Shown: piece after piece, positions 6,364-14,836 of the stretch
Position numbering within the stretch: position 1 is the first letter of the stretch
How the letters are laid out: every line of letters starts with the position of its first letter
Source: DATILL01 sp035476575
Lineage (GTDB): Bacteria; Actinomycetota; Actinomycetes; Mycobacteriales; JACQDL01
Assembly: GCA_035476575.1 (NCBI GenBank)
Contig: DATILL010000073.1
Span: 1-31,391, forward strand
Length of the DNA stretch: 31,391 nucleotides
Reading direction: 5' to 3'
Notes under the pieces: model-generated
Seen by the model: only the letters and a program-made list of their open reading frames with translations
What the model was told of the DNA's origin: nothing
Databases searched by the model: none
Program-made: the position numbers and the translations under genes

Positions 6364-7980
6364 GTGCCCCCGAAGAAGAGGGACGACGCGACGCCGTCGA
6401 CCATGAAGGAGCTCAAGGACACGTTGTGGAAGGCGGCTGACAAGCTGCGCGGCTCGATGGACGCGTCGCAGTACAAGGACGTCATCCTCGGCCTCGTCTT
6501 CCTCAAGTACGTGTCCGACGCCTTCGACGAGCGGCGCGCGGCGATCCAGACCGAGCTCGCCGCAGAGGGCTACACCGACGACCAGATCGCCACCCTCATC
6601 GACGACATTGATGAGTACACCGGTAACGGCGTGTTCTGGGTGCCGAGGCACTCTCGCTGGGCCTACCTTGCTGAGAACGCTAAGGGCACCCAACCGGCCG
6701 CGGGTGTACCGGGTCAGACGATCGGTCAGCTCATCGACGACGCCATGGCCCACATCATGGGATCCAACCCGTCGCTCGCTGGCACGCTGCCGCGCATCTA
6801 CAACCGCGACAACGTCGACCAGCGCCGTCTCGGTGAGCTGCTCGACCTGTTCAACTCCGCCCGCTTCACCGGTAACGGCGCGAAGAAAGCGCGCGACCTG
6901 CTCGGCGAGGTCTACGAGTACTTCCTGGAGAAGTTCGCCAAGGCCGAAGGCAAACGTGGCGGCGAGTTCTACACGCCGGCTGGCGTCGTCCGCGTGCTGG
7001 TCGAGGTGCTGGAGCCGTCAGCGGGTCGGGTGTACGACCCGTGCTGCGGTTCGGGCGGCATGTTCGTGCAGACTGAGAAGTTCCTGGACGCGCACAACCA
7101 GGACCGCACCGCGATTTCCGTCTACGGCCAGGAGAACAACGAGCGCACCTGGCGGATGGCGAAGATGAACCTCGCCATCCACGGGCTGAACGCCAACCTG
7201 GCCAGCCGCTGGGGTGACACGTTCGCCCGCGACCAGCACCCGGAGATGCTCGCCGACTATGTGCTCGCCAACCCGCCGTTCAACATCAAGGACTGGGCAC
7301 GCAGCGAAACCGACCCGCGGTGGAAGTACGGCGTGCCGCCGGCGGGTAACGCGAACTACGCCTGGATCCAGCACATCATTTCCAAGCTCGGGCCCGGCGG
7401 GCGAGCCGGCGTGGTGATGGCCAACGGGTCGATGTCGTCGAACTCCGGCGGTGAGGGCGACATCCGCGCGCAGCTTGTCGAAGCCGACCTGGTGTCATGC
7501 ATGGTCGCGCTGCCCACCCAACTGTTCCGCAGCACCGGCATCCCGGTGTGCCTATGGTTCTTCGCCAAGGACAAGGCGAGGGGCAGGCAGGGCACGGTCA
7601 ACCGATCGGGTCAGGTGCTGTTCATCGACGCCCGCAACCTCGGGTTCATGGTCGACCGCGCGGAGCGCGCCCTATCCGACGAGGACATCGCCAAGATCGC
7701 GAACACCTTCCACGCCTGGCGCGGCACGGTTTCGGCTAGCAAGGCGGGTCTTTCGTACGAGGACGAGCCCGGCTTCTGCAAGTCCGCGACACTGGCTGAG
7801 ATCAAGGCCGTCGACTACGCGCTCACCCCTGGCCGGTATATCGGTGCTGCCGACACCGAAGACGACGGCGAGCCCATCCAAGCCAAGATCGAAAGACTTA
7901 GGCGGGAGCTGCTCGCCCAATTCGTAGAGTCCGAACACCTCGCTAAGCTCGTCCGCGAGCAACTCGCGAGGGTTGTATGA
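6364..7980 (+). CDS. hsdM: HsdM type I restriction-modification methyltransferase
   Basis: This 538-aa N6-adenine DNA methyltransferase is the M subunit of a type I restriction-modification enzyme. The N-terminal HsdM_N helical domain (LKDTLWKAADKLRGSMDA, VILGLVFLKYVSDAF) is followed by the catalytic core. SAM motif I is DPCCGSGG at residues 225-232 and the catalytic motif IV is NPPF at 303-306; both are intact. The length is normal for the family. GTG 6364 lies 2 bases after the preceding stop. The 3' end overlaps hsdS by ATGA, so the subunits are translationally coupled. It would modify host DNA at a site chosen by the HsdS encoded next. In contrast to the upstream methylase-like protein, it should be active. 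Confidence 0.95.
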   Translation: MPPKKRDDATPSTMKELKDTLWKAADKLRGSMDASQYKDVILGLVFLKYVSDAFDERRAAIQTELAAEGYTDDQIATLIDDIDEYTGNGVFWVPRHSRWAYLAENAKGTQPAAGVPGQTIGQLIDDAMAHIMGSNPSLAGTLPRIYNRDNVDQRRLGELLDLFNSARFTGNGAKKARDLLGEVYEYFLEKFAKAEGKRGGEFYTPAGVVRVLVEVLEPSAGRVYDPCCGSGGMFVQTEKFLDAHNQDRTAISVYGQENNERTWRMAKMNLAIHGLNANLASRWGDTFARDQHPEMLADYVLANPPFNIKDWARSETDPRWKYGVPPAGNANYAWIQHIISKLGPGGRAGVVMANGSMSSNSGGEGDIRAQLVEADLVSCMVALPTQLFRSTGIPVCLWFFAKDKARGRQGTVNRSGQVLFIDARNLGFMVDRAERALSDEDIAKIANTFHAWRGTVSASKAGLSYEDEPGFCKSATLAEIKAVDYALTPGRYIGAADTEDDGEPIQAKIERLRRELLAQFVESEHLAKLVREQLARVV

Positions 7981-9113
7981 GCGCGGCGCCGGGGTGGCGC
8001 CAGGCCCCGCTTGCCAGCCTGGTTCGTGACGGCGAGATTTCGTACGGCATCGTTCAGCCTGGGTATCACGTCGATGCCGGCATTCCAATCGTCCGTGTAG
8101 GAGACATCCGAAGCGGCGTGATTTCAGTTGTAGCCCCGCTTCGTGTCGAGCCGTCCGTAGCCGCCAGGTATGCACGCACATCCCTGCGAGGCGGTGAGGT
8201 GCTCGTCTCCCTTGTTGGCACCGTCGGTGAGAGTGCGGTCGTCCCTGACCAGCTTGCTGGCTGGAACGTCGCGAGAGCAGTTGCCGTGCTGAGACCAGAA
8301 GGCGTTTCGGCCGCGTGGATACGCTTGTGTCTCCAAACTTCAGCGGTACGGCACCAGGTATCAGGCCTCCTCAACACGACTGTGCAGGCGACGCTCAATC
8401 TCGCGGACCTAAAGCGATTGTCCCTCCCGGTTGCGCCCGATCGAGAAATGGTTGCGATTGCGGAAGTGTTGGGGGTGCTCGACGACAAGATTGCCGCCAA
8501 TGCCAAACTTGCTAACACCGCCGATGAGCTGGCTGCTGTCAAGTTTAAGATGCTTGGTTCTTCAGATGCGGCGCCGGGCCAACTCGGCGACATCCTGGTG
8601 CTTGAGTACGGAAAGGCGCTACCGTCGTCGTTGCGCTTGCCCGGACAAGTTGATGTGTATGGTAGCAGTGGTGTCGTCGGAAGCCATAACGTGGCACTCT
8701 GCTGCGGGCGCGGAGTCGTAGTCGGGCGAAAGGGAACTGTCGGCGCAGTTCATTGGGCATCGGGCCCTCATTTTCCGATAGACACGACCTTCTATGTTAC
8801 TCCTCGCACAGATAGATGTACTGACATATTTTGCTACTTCGTCCTGAAGTCGCTTCGGCTGGCTGAGATGAACTCGGATTCGGCTGTTCCAGGTCTCAAC
8901 CGTTCCGAAGCCCACGCGATACCAATCAGTATTCCGGGCAAGGTGGCGATCGAGCGGTTCAGCGAGCGCGCGTACCGGCTGTTTGAAGCAAAGACACAGA
9001 CTGAGCAGGAGTCTCGTACGCTTGCTGCCGTTCGGGATGCGTTGCTGCCGCAGTTGATGTCGGGGCGGCTTCGGGTCAAGGACGCCGAGGCGCTCGTCGA
9101 GGACGCGGTCTGA
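7977..9113 (+). CDS. hsdS: HsdS type I specificity subunit
   Basis: This 378-aa S subunit chooses the bipartite target of the HsdM/HsdR complex. Two target-recognition domains are visible: about 1-155 (PIVRVGDIRSG, LRGGEVLVSLVGTVGESAVV, TVQATLNLADLKRLSLPVAP) and about 198-345 (LGDILVLEYGKALP, SGPHFPIDTTFYVTP, PGLNRSEAHAIPISIPG). Each is followed by a coiled-coil spacer (AIAEVLGVLDDKIAANAKLA and RAYRLFEAKTQTEQESRTLA). It ends LPQLMSGRLRVKDAE, standard for the family. The ATG overlaps the hsdM stop by ATGA. Codon use and GC in the second recognition domain look less GC-rich than neighbours, as is usual for exchanged recognition domains. The target sequence cannot be predicted. Confidence 0.93.
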   Translation: MSAAPGWRQAPLASLVRDGEISYGIVQPGYHVDAGIPIVRVGDIRSGVISVVAPLRVEPSVAARYARTSLRGGEVLVSLVGTVGESAVVPDQLAGWNVARAVAVLRPEGVSAAWIRLCLQTSAVRHQVSGLLNTTVQATLNLADLKRLSLPVAPDREMVAIAEVLGVLDDKIAANAKLANTADELAAVKFKMLGSSDAAPGQLGDILVLEYGKALPSSLRLPGQVDVYGSSGVVGSHNVALCCGRGVVVGRKGTVGAVHWASGPHFPIDTTFYVTPRTDRCTDIFCYFVLKSLRLAEMNSDSAVPGLNRSEAHAIPISIPGKVAIERFSERAYRLFEAKTQTEQESRTLAAVRDALLPQLMSGRLRVKDAEALVEDAV

Positions 9114-9144
9114 TGCGCGCCAATCGTGGAGGGATGGTGCGGCC

Positions 9145-10244
9145 ATGAGCGAATCTCGTGATCGTGTCGATCGGCGTGACCGTGCAGCCGTTTTCCCGCC
9201 GACTCCGGCGCGGTCGACCGTGCCGGAGTGGTATCGAGCCCTGCTGGATTCTGTCGCTAGCCGGATTGAGGGCGGACAGCGGCGGGCGATCTCGGCGGTG
9301 AATCAGGAGCTGCTCGCCACTTACTGGGCCATCGGCCAGGACATCCTCAACCGCCAGGACCACGAGGGCTGGGGCACGCGGGTCATCGATCGTCTATCGG
9401 CCGACCTTCGCGAGCGGTTCCCCGGCGCGCGTGGATATTCGCCCCGCAATCTCAAGTACATGCGTGCCTTCGCGGCGGCCTGGGACGAGTCTGCAGTTGT
9501 GCAAGCGCCGCTTGCACAGTTGCCCTGGTATCAGCATCTGGCTCTGATCGAGAAGCTTGCGGACACAGACGCCAGGCTGTGGTACGCAGCAGCATCGGTC
9601 GAGTACGGCTGGAGCCGCGACGTCCTCGTCCACCATATAGAGACCGGCTTCCGCGAGCGGTCCGGCAAGGCGATCACGAACTTCACCGCCACCCTCCCGC
9701 CCGCCGACTCCGACCAGGCCCAGCAGGCGACCCGCGACCCGTACCTGTTCGACTTCGTCGGCAACGCCGACATCCGCCACGAGCGAGATCTGGAACGCCA
9801 ACTTGTCCGCCACGTGGAGAAGTTCCTCCTCGAGCTGGGCCAGGGCTTCGCGTTCGTCGGGCCGCAAGTCCGGCTCGAGATCGGCGAGCAGGAGTTCTTC
9901 GCCGACCTCCTGTTCTACCACCTGAGATTGCGGGCCTACGTCGTCATCGAGCTCAAGGCTGGCGACTCCCAGCCGAGCTTCCTCGGCCAGTTGGGCATGT
10001 ACATGGCGGCCATCGACGACCTGCTCGCCCACCCGGACGACAAACCCACGATCGGCCTGCTGCTGTGCAAGTCGAAGGACAACGTTGTCGCGGAGTACGC
10101 GCTGCGCGGATACTCCGCGCCCATCGGTGTCGCCGAGTGGACGACCGCCATCACGAAAAGCCTGCCCGCCGAGCTCGCGTCCAGCCTGCCCACGAACAGC
10201 TCGAAGCCGAGCTCGCGGTCGACTCATGGGAGGAGCCGTCATGA
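9145..10244 (+). pseudogene. DUF1016 PD-(D/E)xK nuclease, frameshifted at 3' end
   Basis: The family (YhcG-type) has an N-terminal DUF1016_N region (AISAVNQELLATYWAIGQDI, ARGYSPRNLKYMRAFAAAW) and a C-terminal nuclease. The nuclease motif is seen as D254 in FFADLLFYH, E269-L-K271 in VVIELKAG, and Q282 in GQLGMYM. The reading frame is good to about residue 349 (SSLPT), then breaks at 10189-10195. The next frame continues EQLEAELAVDSWEEPS and stops at TGA 10242-10244, exactly overlapping the hsdR ATG by ATGA, which is the expected operon layout. Without the shift the native frame runs on to 10557 as nonsense over hsdR. All catalytic residues precede the break, so the nuclease may still work. RBS GAGGGATGG lies ahead of ATG 9145. 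It could be a true mutation or a sequence error. Confidence 0.8.
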
Positions 10245-13200
10245 CAGCGAACGGGATGTCGGAGGCCGATTGGGAAGCCCTCGCCATCGACACTCTCGGC
10301 GAGCTGGCCTGGCAGCCGCGCACCGGCGAGTCGATCGCGCCGGGCAGCGGCGAACGCACATCCTGGGACGACCTGGTCATCCCGCACCGGCTGCTCGCGG
10401 CGATGCAGAAGTTCAACCCGACCGTACCGGCGCAATACCTGCAGCAGGCACTCGCCGACATCCTGGCCCCGAGGTCCCAGGACGCGATAACCGAAAACCA
10501 TCGCATGCACGTCTGCCTGGTGGAGGGCTTCCGGGGCATTACCTACGTCGACCCTGACGGCGTCGATGTCACGCCCACAATCCGGCTGGTCAGCGGCGAC
10601 CCCGACGACAACGACTGGCTGGTGGCGAACCAGATCACCATCGTGCGGGGTGACTACCGGCGACGCCTCGACGTGGTGCTCTACTGCAACGGCCTGCCGG
10701 TCAGCGTCATCGAGCTGAAAAGGGCAGGCAGCCGGCACGCCGACGTCGCGTCCGCTCATGCGCAGCTGCAGACGTACCTGCGCGAGTTTCCGCTTGCGTT
10801 CCGTTTCTGCGTCTTCACCCTCGTCACTGACGGGATCATCGCCAAGTATGGCACACCGTTCACCCCGCTGAACCATTTCTCGCCGTGGAACGTCGATGAC
10901 GACGGCAAGCTGGTCACGCCCGCGACGACCGGCGACGAGGGCAGCACGACGACGAGTCTCGAAACGGCGCTGTTCGGGCTTTATAACCAGGAGCGCTTCC
11001 TGCAGCTCACCAGGTCGTTCACCGCATTTGACGAGAATGCAGACGGGCTGGCCAAACGCATCGCCAAGCCGCACCAGTACTTCGCGGTGACCAAGGCGGT
11101 CGGCAAGACCGTGCAGGCGGTCGAGGGCAGCGGAAAGGCCGGTGTCGTCTGGCACACCCAGGGCTCCGGAAAGTCGATGGAGATGGAGTTCTACGCCAAT
11201 CTGGTCATCCGTCAGCCGAAACTGCTCAACCCCACGATCGTCGTTATCACCGACCGCAACGAGCTTGACGGCCAGCTCTACGAGGCATTCGCGCAGAGCC
11301 TGCTGCTGCCCGAGCAGCCGCAACAGATCCGGCATCGGGCCGATCTGCGGGCAGAGCTCGCCGGTCGGACGACCGGTGGCATCTACTTCACGACACTCCA
11401 GAAGTTCGGCCGCAGCAAGGAGGAGCGAGACGCGGGCACGGATCACCCGCTGCTGTCGAGCCGGCGCAACATCATTGTCATCGTCGACGAGGCACACCGC
11501 AGCCATTACGACGACCTGAACGGCTATGCTCGGCACCTGCGCGACGCCCTGCCGCACGCGACCCTGATCGCGTTCACCGGCACTCCGGTCTCATTGAAAG
11601 AGCGCGACACCCGCGAAGTCTTCGGCGACTACATCGACATCTACGACCTGACACGCGCGGTAGAGGACGGCGCCACCGTTCCGGTCTACTTCGAGCCGCG
11701 GCTGATCAAGGTCGGCCTCGCCTCGGATGTGACGGAGGAGGTGCTTGACGCCGCGGCGGACGAGGCGACGGTGGGTCTTGACGACGCGGAGAGGACGCGT
11801 GTCGAGCAGAGCGTCGCCGTTGTCAACGCGGTCTACGGCGCACCGGAGCGCCTCGCCGCGCTCGCCGCCGACCTCGTCGGGCACTGGGAGGAGCGGCGCG
11901 CGCAGATGAGCAAGTTCATCGAGGTCCCAGGCAAGGCGATGATCGTCTGCGCCACCCGCCAGATCTGCGCGGACCTGTACTCGGCAGTCGTCGCGCTCCG
12001 ACCCGACTGGCACGCACCCGAGCTCGACAAGGGTCGGATCAAGGTCGTCTACTCCGGCACCGCATCGGATGAGCCGCCCATCTCGGATCACGTACGCCGC
12101 GACTCACAGAACGCCACAATCAAGAAGCGGCTGCGCGACGCCGATGATGAGCTGGAGATCGTCATCGTCAAGGACATGATGCTGACCGGCTACGACTCAC
12201 CGCCGCTGCACACGCTCTACCTCGACCGCGCACTCAAGGGCGCGTTGCTCATGCAGACGCTCGCGCGAGTCAACCGCACCTACATGGGCAAGCCGGCCGG
12301 CCTGCTCGTCGCCTACGCCCCGCTCGTCGACAGCCTCAACAAGGCATTAGCGGAGTACACGGCCACCGACCAGAAGGCCAAGCCGGTCGGGCGGGATGTC
12401 AACGAGGCGACTGATCTGACGACGAGCCTGCTGGAGCGGATCCGCGGGCTGCTCACCGGCCACGACTGGCGCAAGGTCCTCAACGCTGGCGGCCCGAAGG
12501 CGTACCTCAACGCCGTCACGTCCGCCGTCAACTACCTGCGGAGCCCGGCAACGCCCGGAAATCAGGTCCCGGAGGGGGGAAATCGGGTTCCGGAGGGGGA
12601 GCAGACGCTCGGTGAGCGCTATCGGGCTCTGTCCGGTCAGCTCGCGCGCGTGTGGGCGCTGTGCTCGGGATCGACGCATCTCGCCGAGCTCCGGCCCGAG
12701 GTGGCCTTCTATGAGGAGGTTCGGGTCTGGATGGCAAAGTTCGATGCCGAGGACCGGCAGGCACGCGGCGAGCCGATCCCGGAGGAGATCCAGCGGCTGC
12801 TCGCGAACCTCATCGCGACATCGACAGCGTCCGGCGACGTACTCGACATCTACGCCGCCGCCGGTATGCCGAAACCCAGCCTGGGGGACCTCGGCCCGGC
12901 GTTCATCACCAAGACCCAGCATGCCGCCAACCCGCACCTGGCCATTGAGGCGTTACGCAGGTTGATCGCAGAGGAGTCGGCGCGCGTGACGCGGCACAAC
13001 ACCATCAGGCAACGTGCGTTCTCGGACCGCGTCACCGAGCTGATGACCAGGTACACCAACCAGCAGCTCACATCCGCCGAGGTCATTGCCGAGCTGGTCG
13101 AGCTCGCGAAGGAGGTGGCCGCGGAGTCGAACCGTGGAGCGAACTTCGCTCCGCCACTCAACGAGGACGAGCTCGCGTTCTACGACGCCGTCGCACAGAA

Positions 13201-13459
13201 CGAGTCCGCCGTCATCGAGCAGGGCGAAAGCATCCTGGCCCAGATTGCCCGCGACCTGGTCGAGGTGGTGCGCCGCGACGTGCGAACGGACTGGACCGTT
13301 CGTGACGACGTGCGCGCCAAGCTTCGATCGTCCATCAAGAGGTTGCTCGTCAAGCACGGATATCCGCCGGACAGACAGCCCGCGGCGATCAAGCTCGTGC
13401 TGGAGCAGATGGAGTCCATGGCACCTCGCTATGCGGTGCGTATGGGCGAGTCGGCGTGA
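10241..13459 (+). CDS. hsdR: HsdR type I restriction endonuclease subunit
   Basis: This 1072-aa R subunit translocates and cleaves unmodified DNA with HsdM and HsdS. The N-terminal nuclease motif is D...I157-E-L-K160 (VLYCNGLPVSVIELKRAGS). The helicase motor has Walker A GSGKS at 308-312, DEAH at 416-419 and TGTP at 446-449; the second RecA-like domain includes MLTGYDSPPLHTLYLDRAL and LMQTLARVNRTY. The C-terminal helical region follows. ATG 10241 is preferred over the longer open frame from 10085 because GGGAGGAG precedes it and it overlaps the shifted DUF1016 stop by ATGA. Near residue 775 a 20-nt near-perfect tandem duplication encodes two VPEGG/VPEGE repeats, probably a harmless linker. 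All motor motifs are intact. Confidence 0.93.
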   Translation: MTANGMSEADWEALAIDTLGELAWQPRTGESIAPGSGERTSWDDLVIPHRLLAAMQKFNPTVPAQYLQQALADILAPRSQDAITENHRMHVCLVEGFRGITYVDPDGVDVTPTIRLVSGDPDDNDWLVANQITIVRGDYRRRLDVVLYCNGLPVSVIELKRAGSRHADVASAHAQLQTYLREFPLAFRFCVFTLVTDGIIAKYGTPFTPLNHFSPWNVDDDGKLVTPATTGDEGSTTTSLETALFGLYNQERFLQLTRSFTAFDENADGLAKRIAKPHQYFAVTKAVGKTVQAVEGSGKAGVVWHTQGSGKSMEMEFYANLVIRQPKLLNPTIVVITDRNELDGQLYEAFAQSLLLPEQPQQIRHRADLRAELAGRTTGGIYFTTLQKFGRSKEERDAGTDHPLLSSRRNIIVIVDEAHRSHYDDLNGYARHLRDALPHATLIAFTGTPVSLKERDTREVFGDYIDIYDLTRAVEDGATVPVYFEPRLIKVGLASDVTEEVLDAAADEATVGLDDAERTRVEQSVAVVNAVYGAPERLAALAADLVGHWEERRAQMSKFIEVPGKAMIVCATRQICADLYSAVVALRPDWHAPELDKGRIKVVYSGTASDEPPISDHVRRDSQNATIKKRLRDADDELEIVIVKDMMLTGYDSPPLHTLYLDRALKGALLMQTLARVNRTYMGKPAGLLVAYAPLVDSLNKALAEYTATDQKAKPVGRDVNEATDLTTSLLERIRGLLTGHDWRKVLNAGGPKAYLNAVTSAVNYLRSPATPGNQVPEGGNRVPEGEQTLGERYRALSGQLARVWALCSGSTHLAELRPEVAFYEEVRVWMAKFDAEDRQARGEPIPEEIQRLLANLIATSTASGDVLDIYAAAGMPKPSLGDLGPAFITKTQHAANPHLAIEALRRLIAEESARVTRHNTIRQRAFSDRVTELMTRYTNQQLTSAEVIAELVELAKEVAAESNRGANFAPPLNEDELAFYDAVAQNESAVIEQGESILAQIARDLVEVVRRDVRTDWTVRDDVRAKLRSSIKRLLVKHGYPPDRQPAAIKLVLEQMESMAPRYAVRMGESA

Positions 13460-13479
13460 GCTGCCCGCCTACGCCAAGC

Positions 13480-13632
13480 GGCGTCCTGGAAAAACCCGGT
13501 GCCGAGCCGGTCGCGGATCGCCTCGGTCATCAGCAGATATACCGCGTTGAACTGCCCGACTCCGTCGCCCAGGCTGACGGAGTCGGCGATCAGCCGCAAG
13601 CGGTCGACGACGTCATCAATGCCACTGGCCAT
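13480..13632 (-). pseudogene. DUF5995-family gene, 3'-truncated
   Basis: A minus-strand ATG at 13632, with GGGGAGA ahead of it, starts MASGIDDVVDRLRLIADSV, then GDGVGQFNAVYLLMTEAI and GTGFFQDAAW. This is the N-terminus of the DUF5995 family, in which a 'DGv..Fn..Yl..T' block is followed by 'F.D' and a long helical remainder. Homology ends near 13480 and the frame then runs into the hsdR 3' end. About four fifths of the family's usual length is missing from the window. It probably marks the right-hand insertion or deletion boundary of the restriction island. Confidence 0.6.
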
Positions 13633-13697
13633 GGCTCTCCCCGGTGGGCTCGCCCGCGAGTTTCAAGCCGGACATGGCGAGCATAGCGAGCGCGGGG

Positions 13698-14744
13698 TCA
13701 GTGCCCGTTGCCGCGAGCGGCGGGGTCGATGAGCTGGAGCACGCCGTCGGCGGTGCCGGCGACCACGACCCGGCCGGTGGCCTCGTCGACGGCGACGTCG
13801 TTGGGCTGCCGGACGGTCGGATAGACCCGGTCCGCGGTGAGCCGCTGCCCGTCGATCCGGAAGGACACCAGTTGGTTGGTCGCGGTGAGCGTCACGTACA
13901 CCCGGCCCCGGGTGCGGTCGACGGCCAGCCCGTACGGCGTGCCGTCGGCGGGGACCTGGCCGACCTGGCGCGGGCCGCCCGGGCCGACGTCGACGATGAG
14001 GACGGCGTCGCCCTGGGTGTCGGCGACGTAGAAGAGCCGCCCGGCTCCGGCCCGCACGTGCGTCGGCCCCGCCCCCACCGGCGCGGTGCCCAGCGAACGC
14101 CCGTCCGGGGTGTACGCCTCGATCCGTCGGCCGCGCACCCCGACGACGACGAACGTCGAGCCGTCCGCGGCGGCCGCGACGCCGCCCGGCTGCGTCGGTC
14201 CGGGCAGGACGGCGACCTGCCGCCCGGCCCGGATGACCGAGACGGTGTCGGCGTACTCGTCCCCGGCGAAGATCACCCCGCCGGCCCCGGCCGCGTCGTG
14301 CGGCTGCCGGCCGACCGGGGTGGCGGCCAGCACCCGACCGTCGGGCAGCGAGAGCTGGTAGAGCCGGTCGGCGTGCTCGGTGGGCACCAGCAGCGGACCA
14401 CGCGGACCGGCGAGCTGCAGATGCCGCGGCCCGCCGGGCAGCCGGACCGTGCGCAGTCGCCGGCCGGTCCGGACGTCGACCAGCGCCACCCCGTCGGGCC
14501 GGTGCACGCCGACCGCCACGATGCCGTCGACGGCGTCGACGGCCAAGCCCTCCGGCCCCCCGGGCAGGGGCACCACCCGACCGGCGGGGGCCGCCGTCAG
14601 CGGCGGGGCCACGGCTGGCTCCGGCACGTCGGTGCGGGTCGACGCCGGGTGACCGCACGCCGCCAGCAGGAGCAGCGCCGCCGCGGCCAGCCTGGCCGCA
14701 CCCCTTGCGCCGGGGAAACCTGATGTCGCTCTCGTCTGCGGCAT
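13698..14744 (-). CDS. Beta-propeller (YVTN/NHL-type) lipoprotein
   Basis: This 348-aa protein begins with a signal peptide (MPQTRATSGFPGARGAARLA, then ALLLLAAC) and a lipobox with C30 as the lipid anchor, so it should sit on the outer face of the membrane. The rest is a run of about seven blade-like repeats of the YVTN/NHL type: GPEGLAVDAVDGIVAVG, GPRHLQLAG, QPHDAAGAGG, QPGGVAAAADGSTFVVV, GPTHVRAGAGRLFYVADT, TPYGLAVDRTRGRVYVT, QPNDVAVDEATGRVVVAG. Such propellers bind ligands or proteins; no catalytic motif is evident. ATG 14744 is chosen because it places the signal peptide at the N-terminus; the open frame extends upstream through unrelated DNA. It is not obviously in an operon with the desaturase 92 bases upstream. 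Confidence 0.85.
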   Translation of the reverse strand: MPQTRATSGFPGARGAARLAAAALLLLAACGHPASTRTDVPEPAVAPPLTAAPAGRVVPLPGGPEGLAVDAVDGIVAVGVHRPDGVALVDVRTGRRLRTVRLPGGPRHLQLAGPRGPLLVPTEHADRLYQLSLPDGRVLAATPVGRQPHDAAGAGGVIFAGDEYADTVSVIRAGRQVAVLPGPTQPGGVAAAADGSTFVVVGVRGRRIEAYTPDGRSLGTAPVGAGPTHVRAGAGRLFYVADTQGDAVLIVDVGPGGPRQVGQVPADGTPYGLAVDRTRGRVYVTLTATNQLVSFRIDGQRLTADRVYPTVRQPNDVAVDEATGRVVVAGTADGVLQLIDPAARGNGH

Positions 14745-14836
14745 GCCCCGATCGTGCCGGTCCCGCCGGCGGCCCGCGCGGCGGGCGCCGCTTACGGCCT
14801 GCTCACGGTGCGCCCGTGGCTCGCCTCCCAGCGAGG

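Noticed and set aside
10244..10557. C-terminal extension of the DUF1016 protein
   Set aside because: It overlaps hsdR coding DNA in another frame and matches nothing of the family; the frameshifted stop at 10242-10244 is the natural end.
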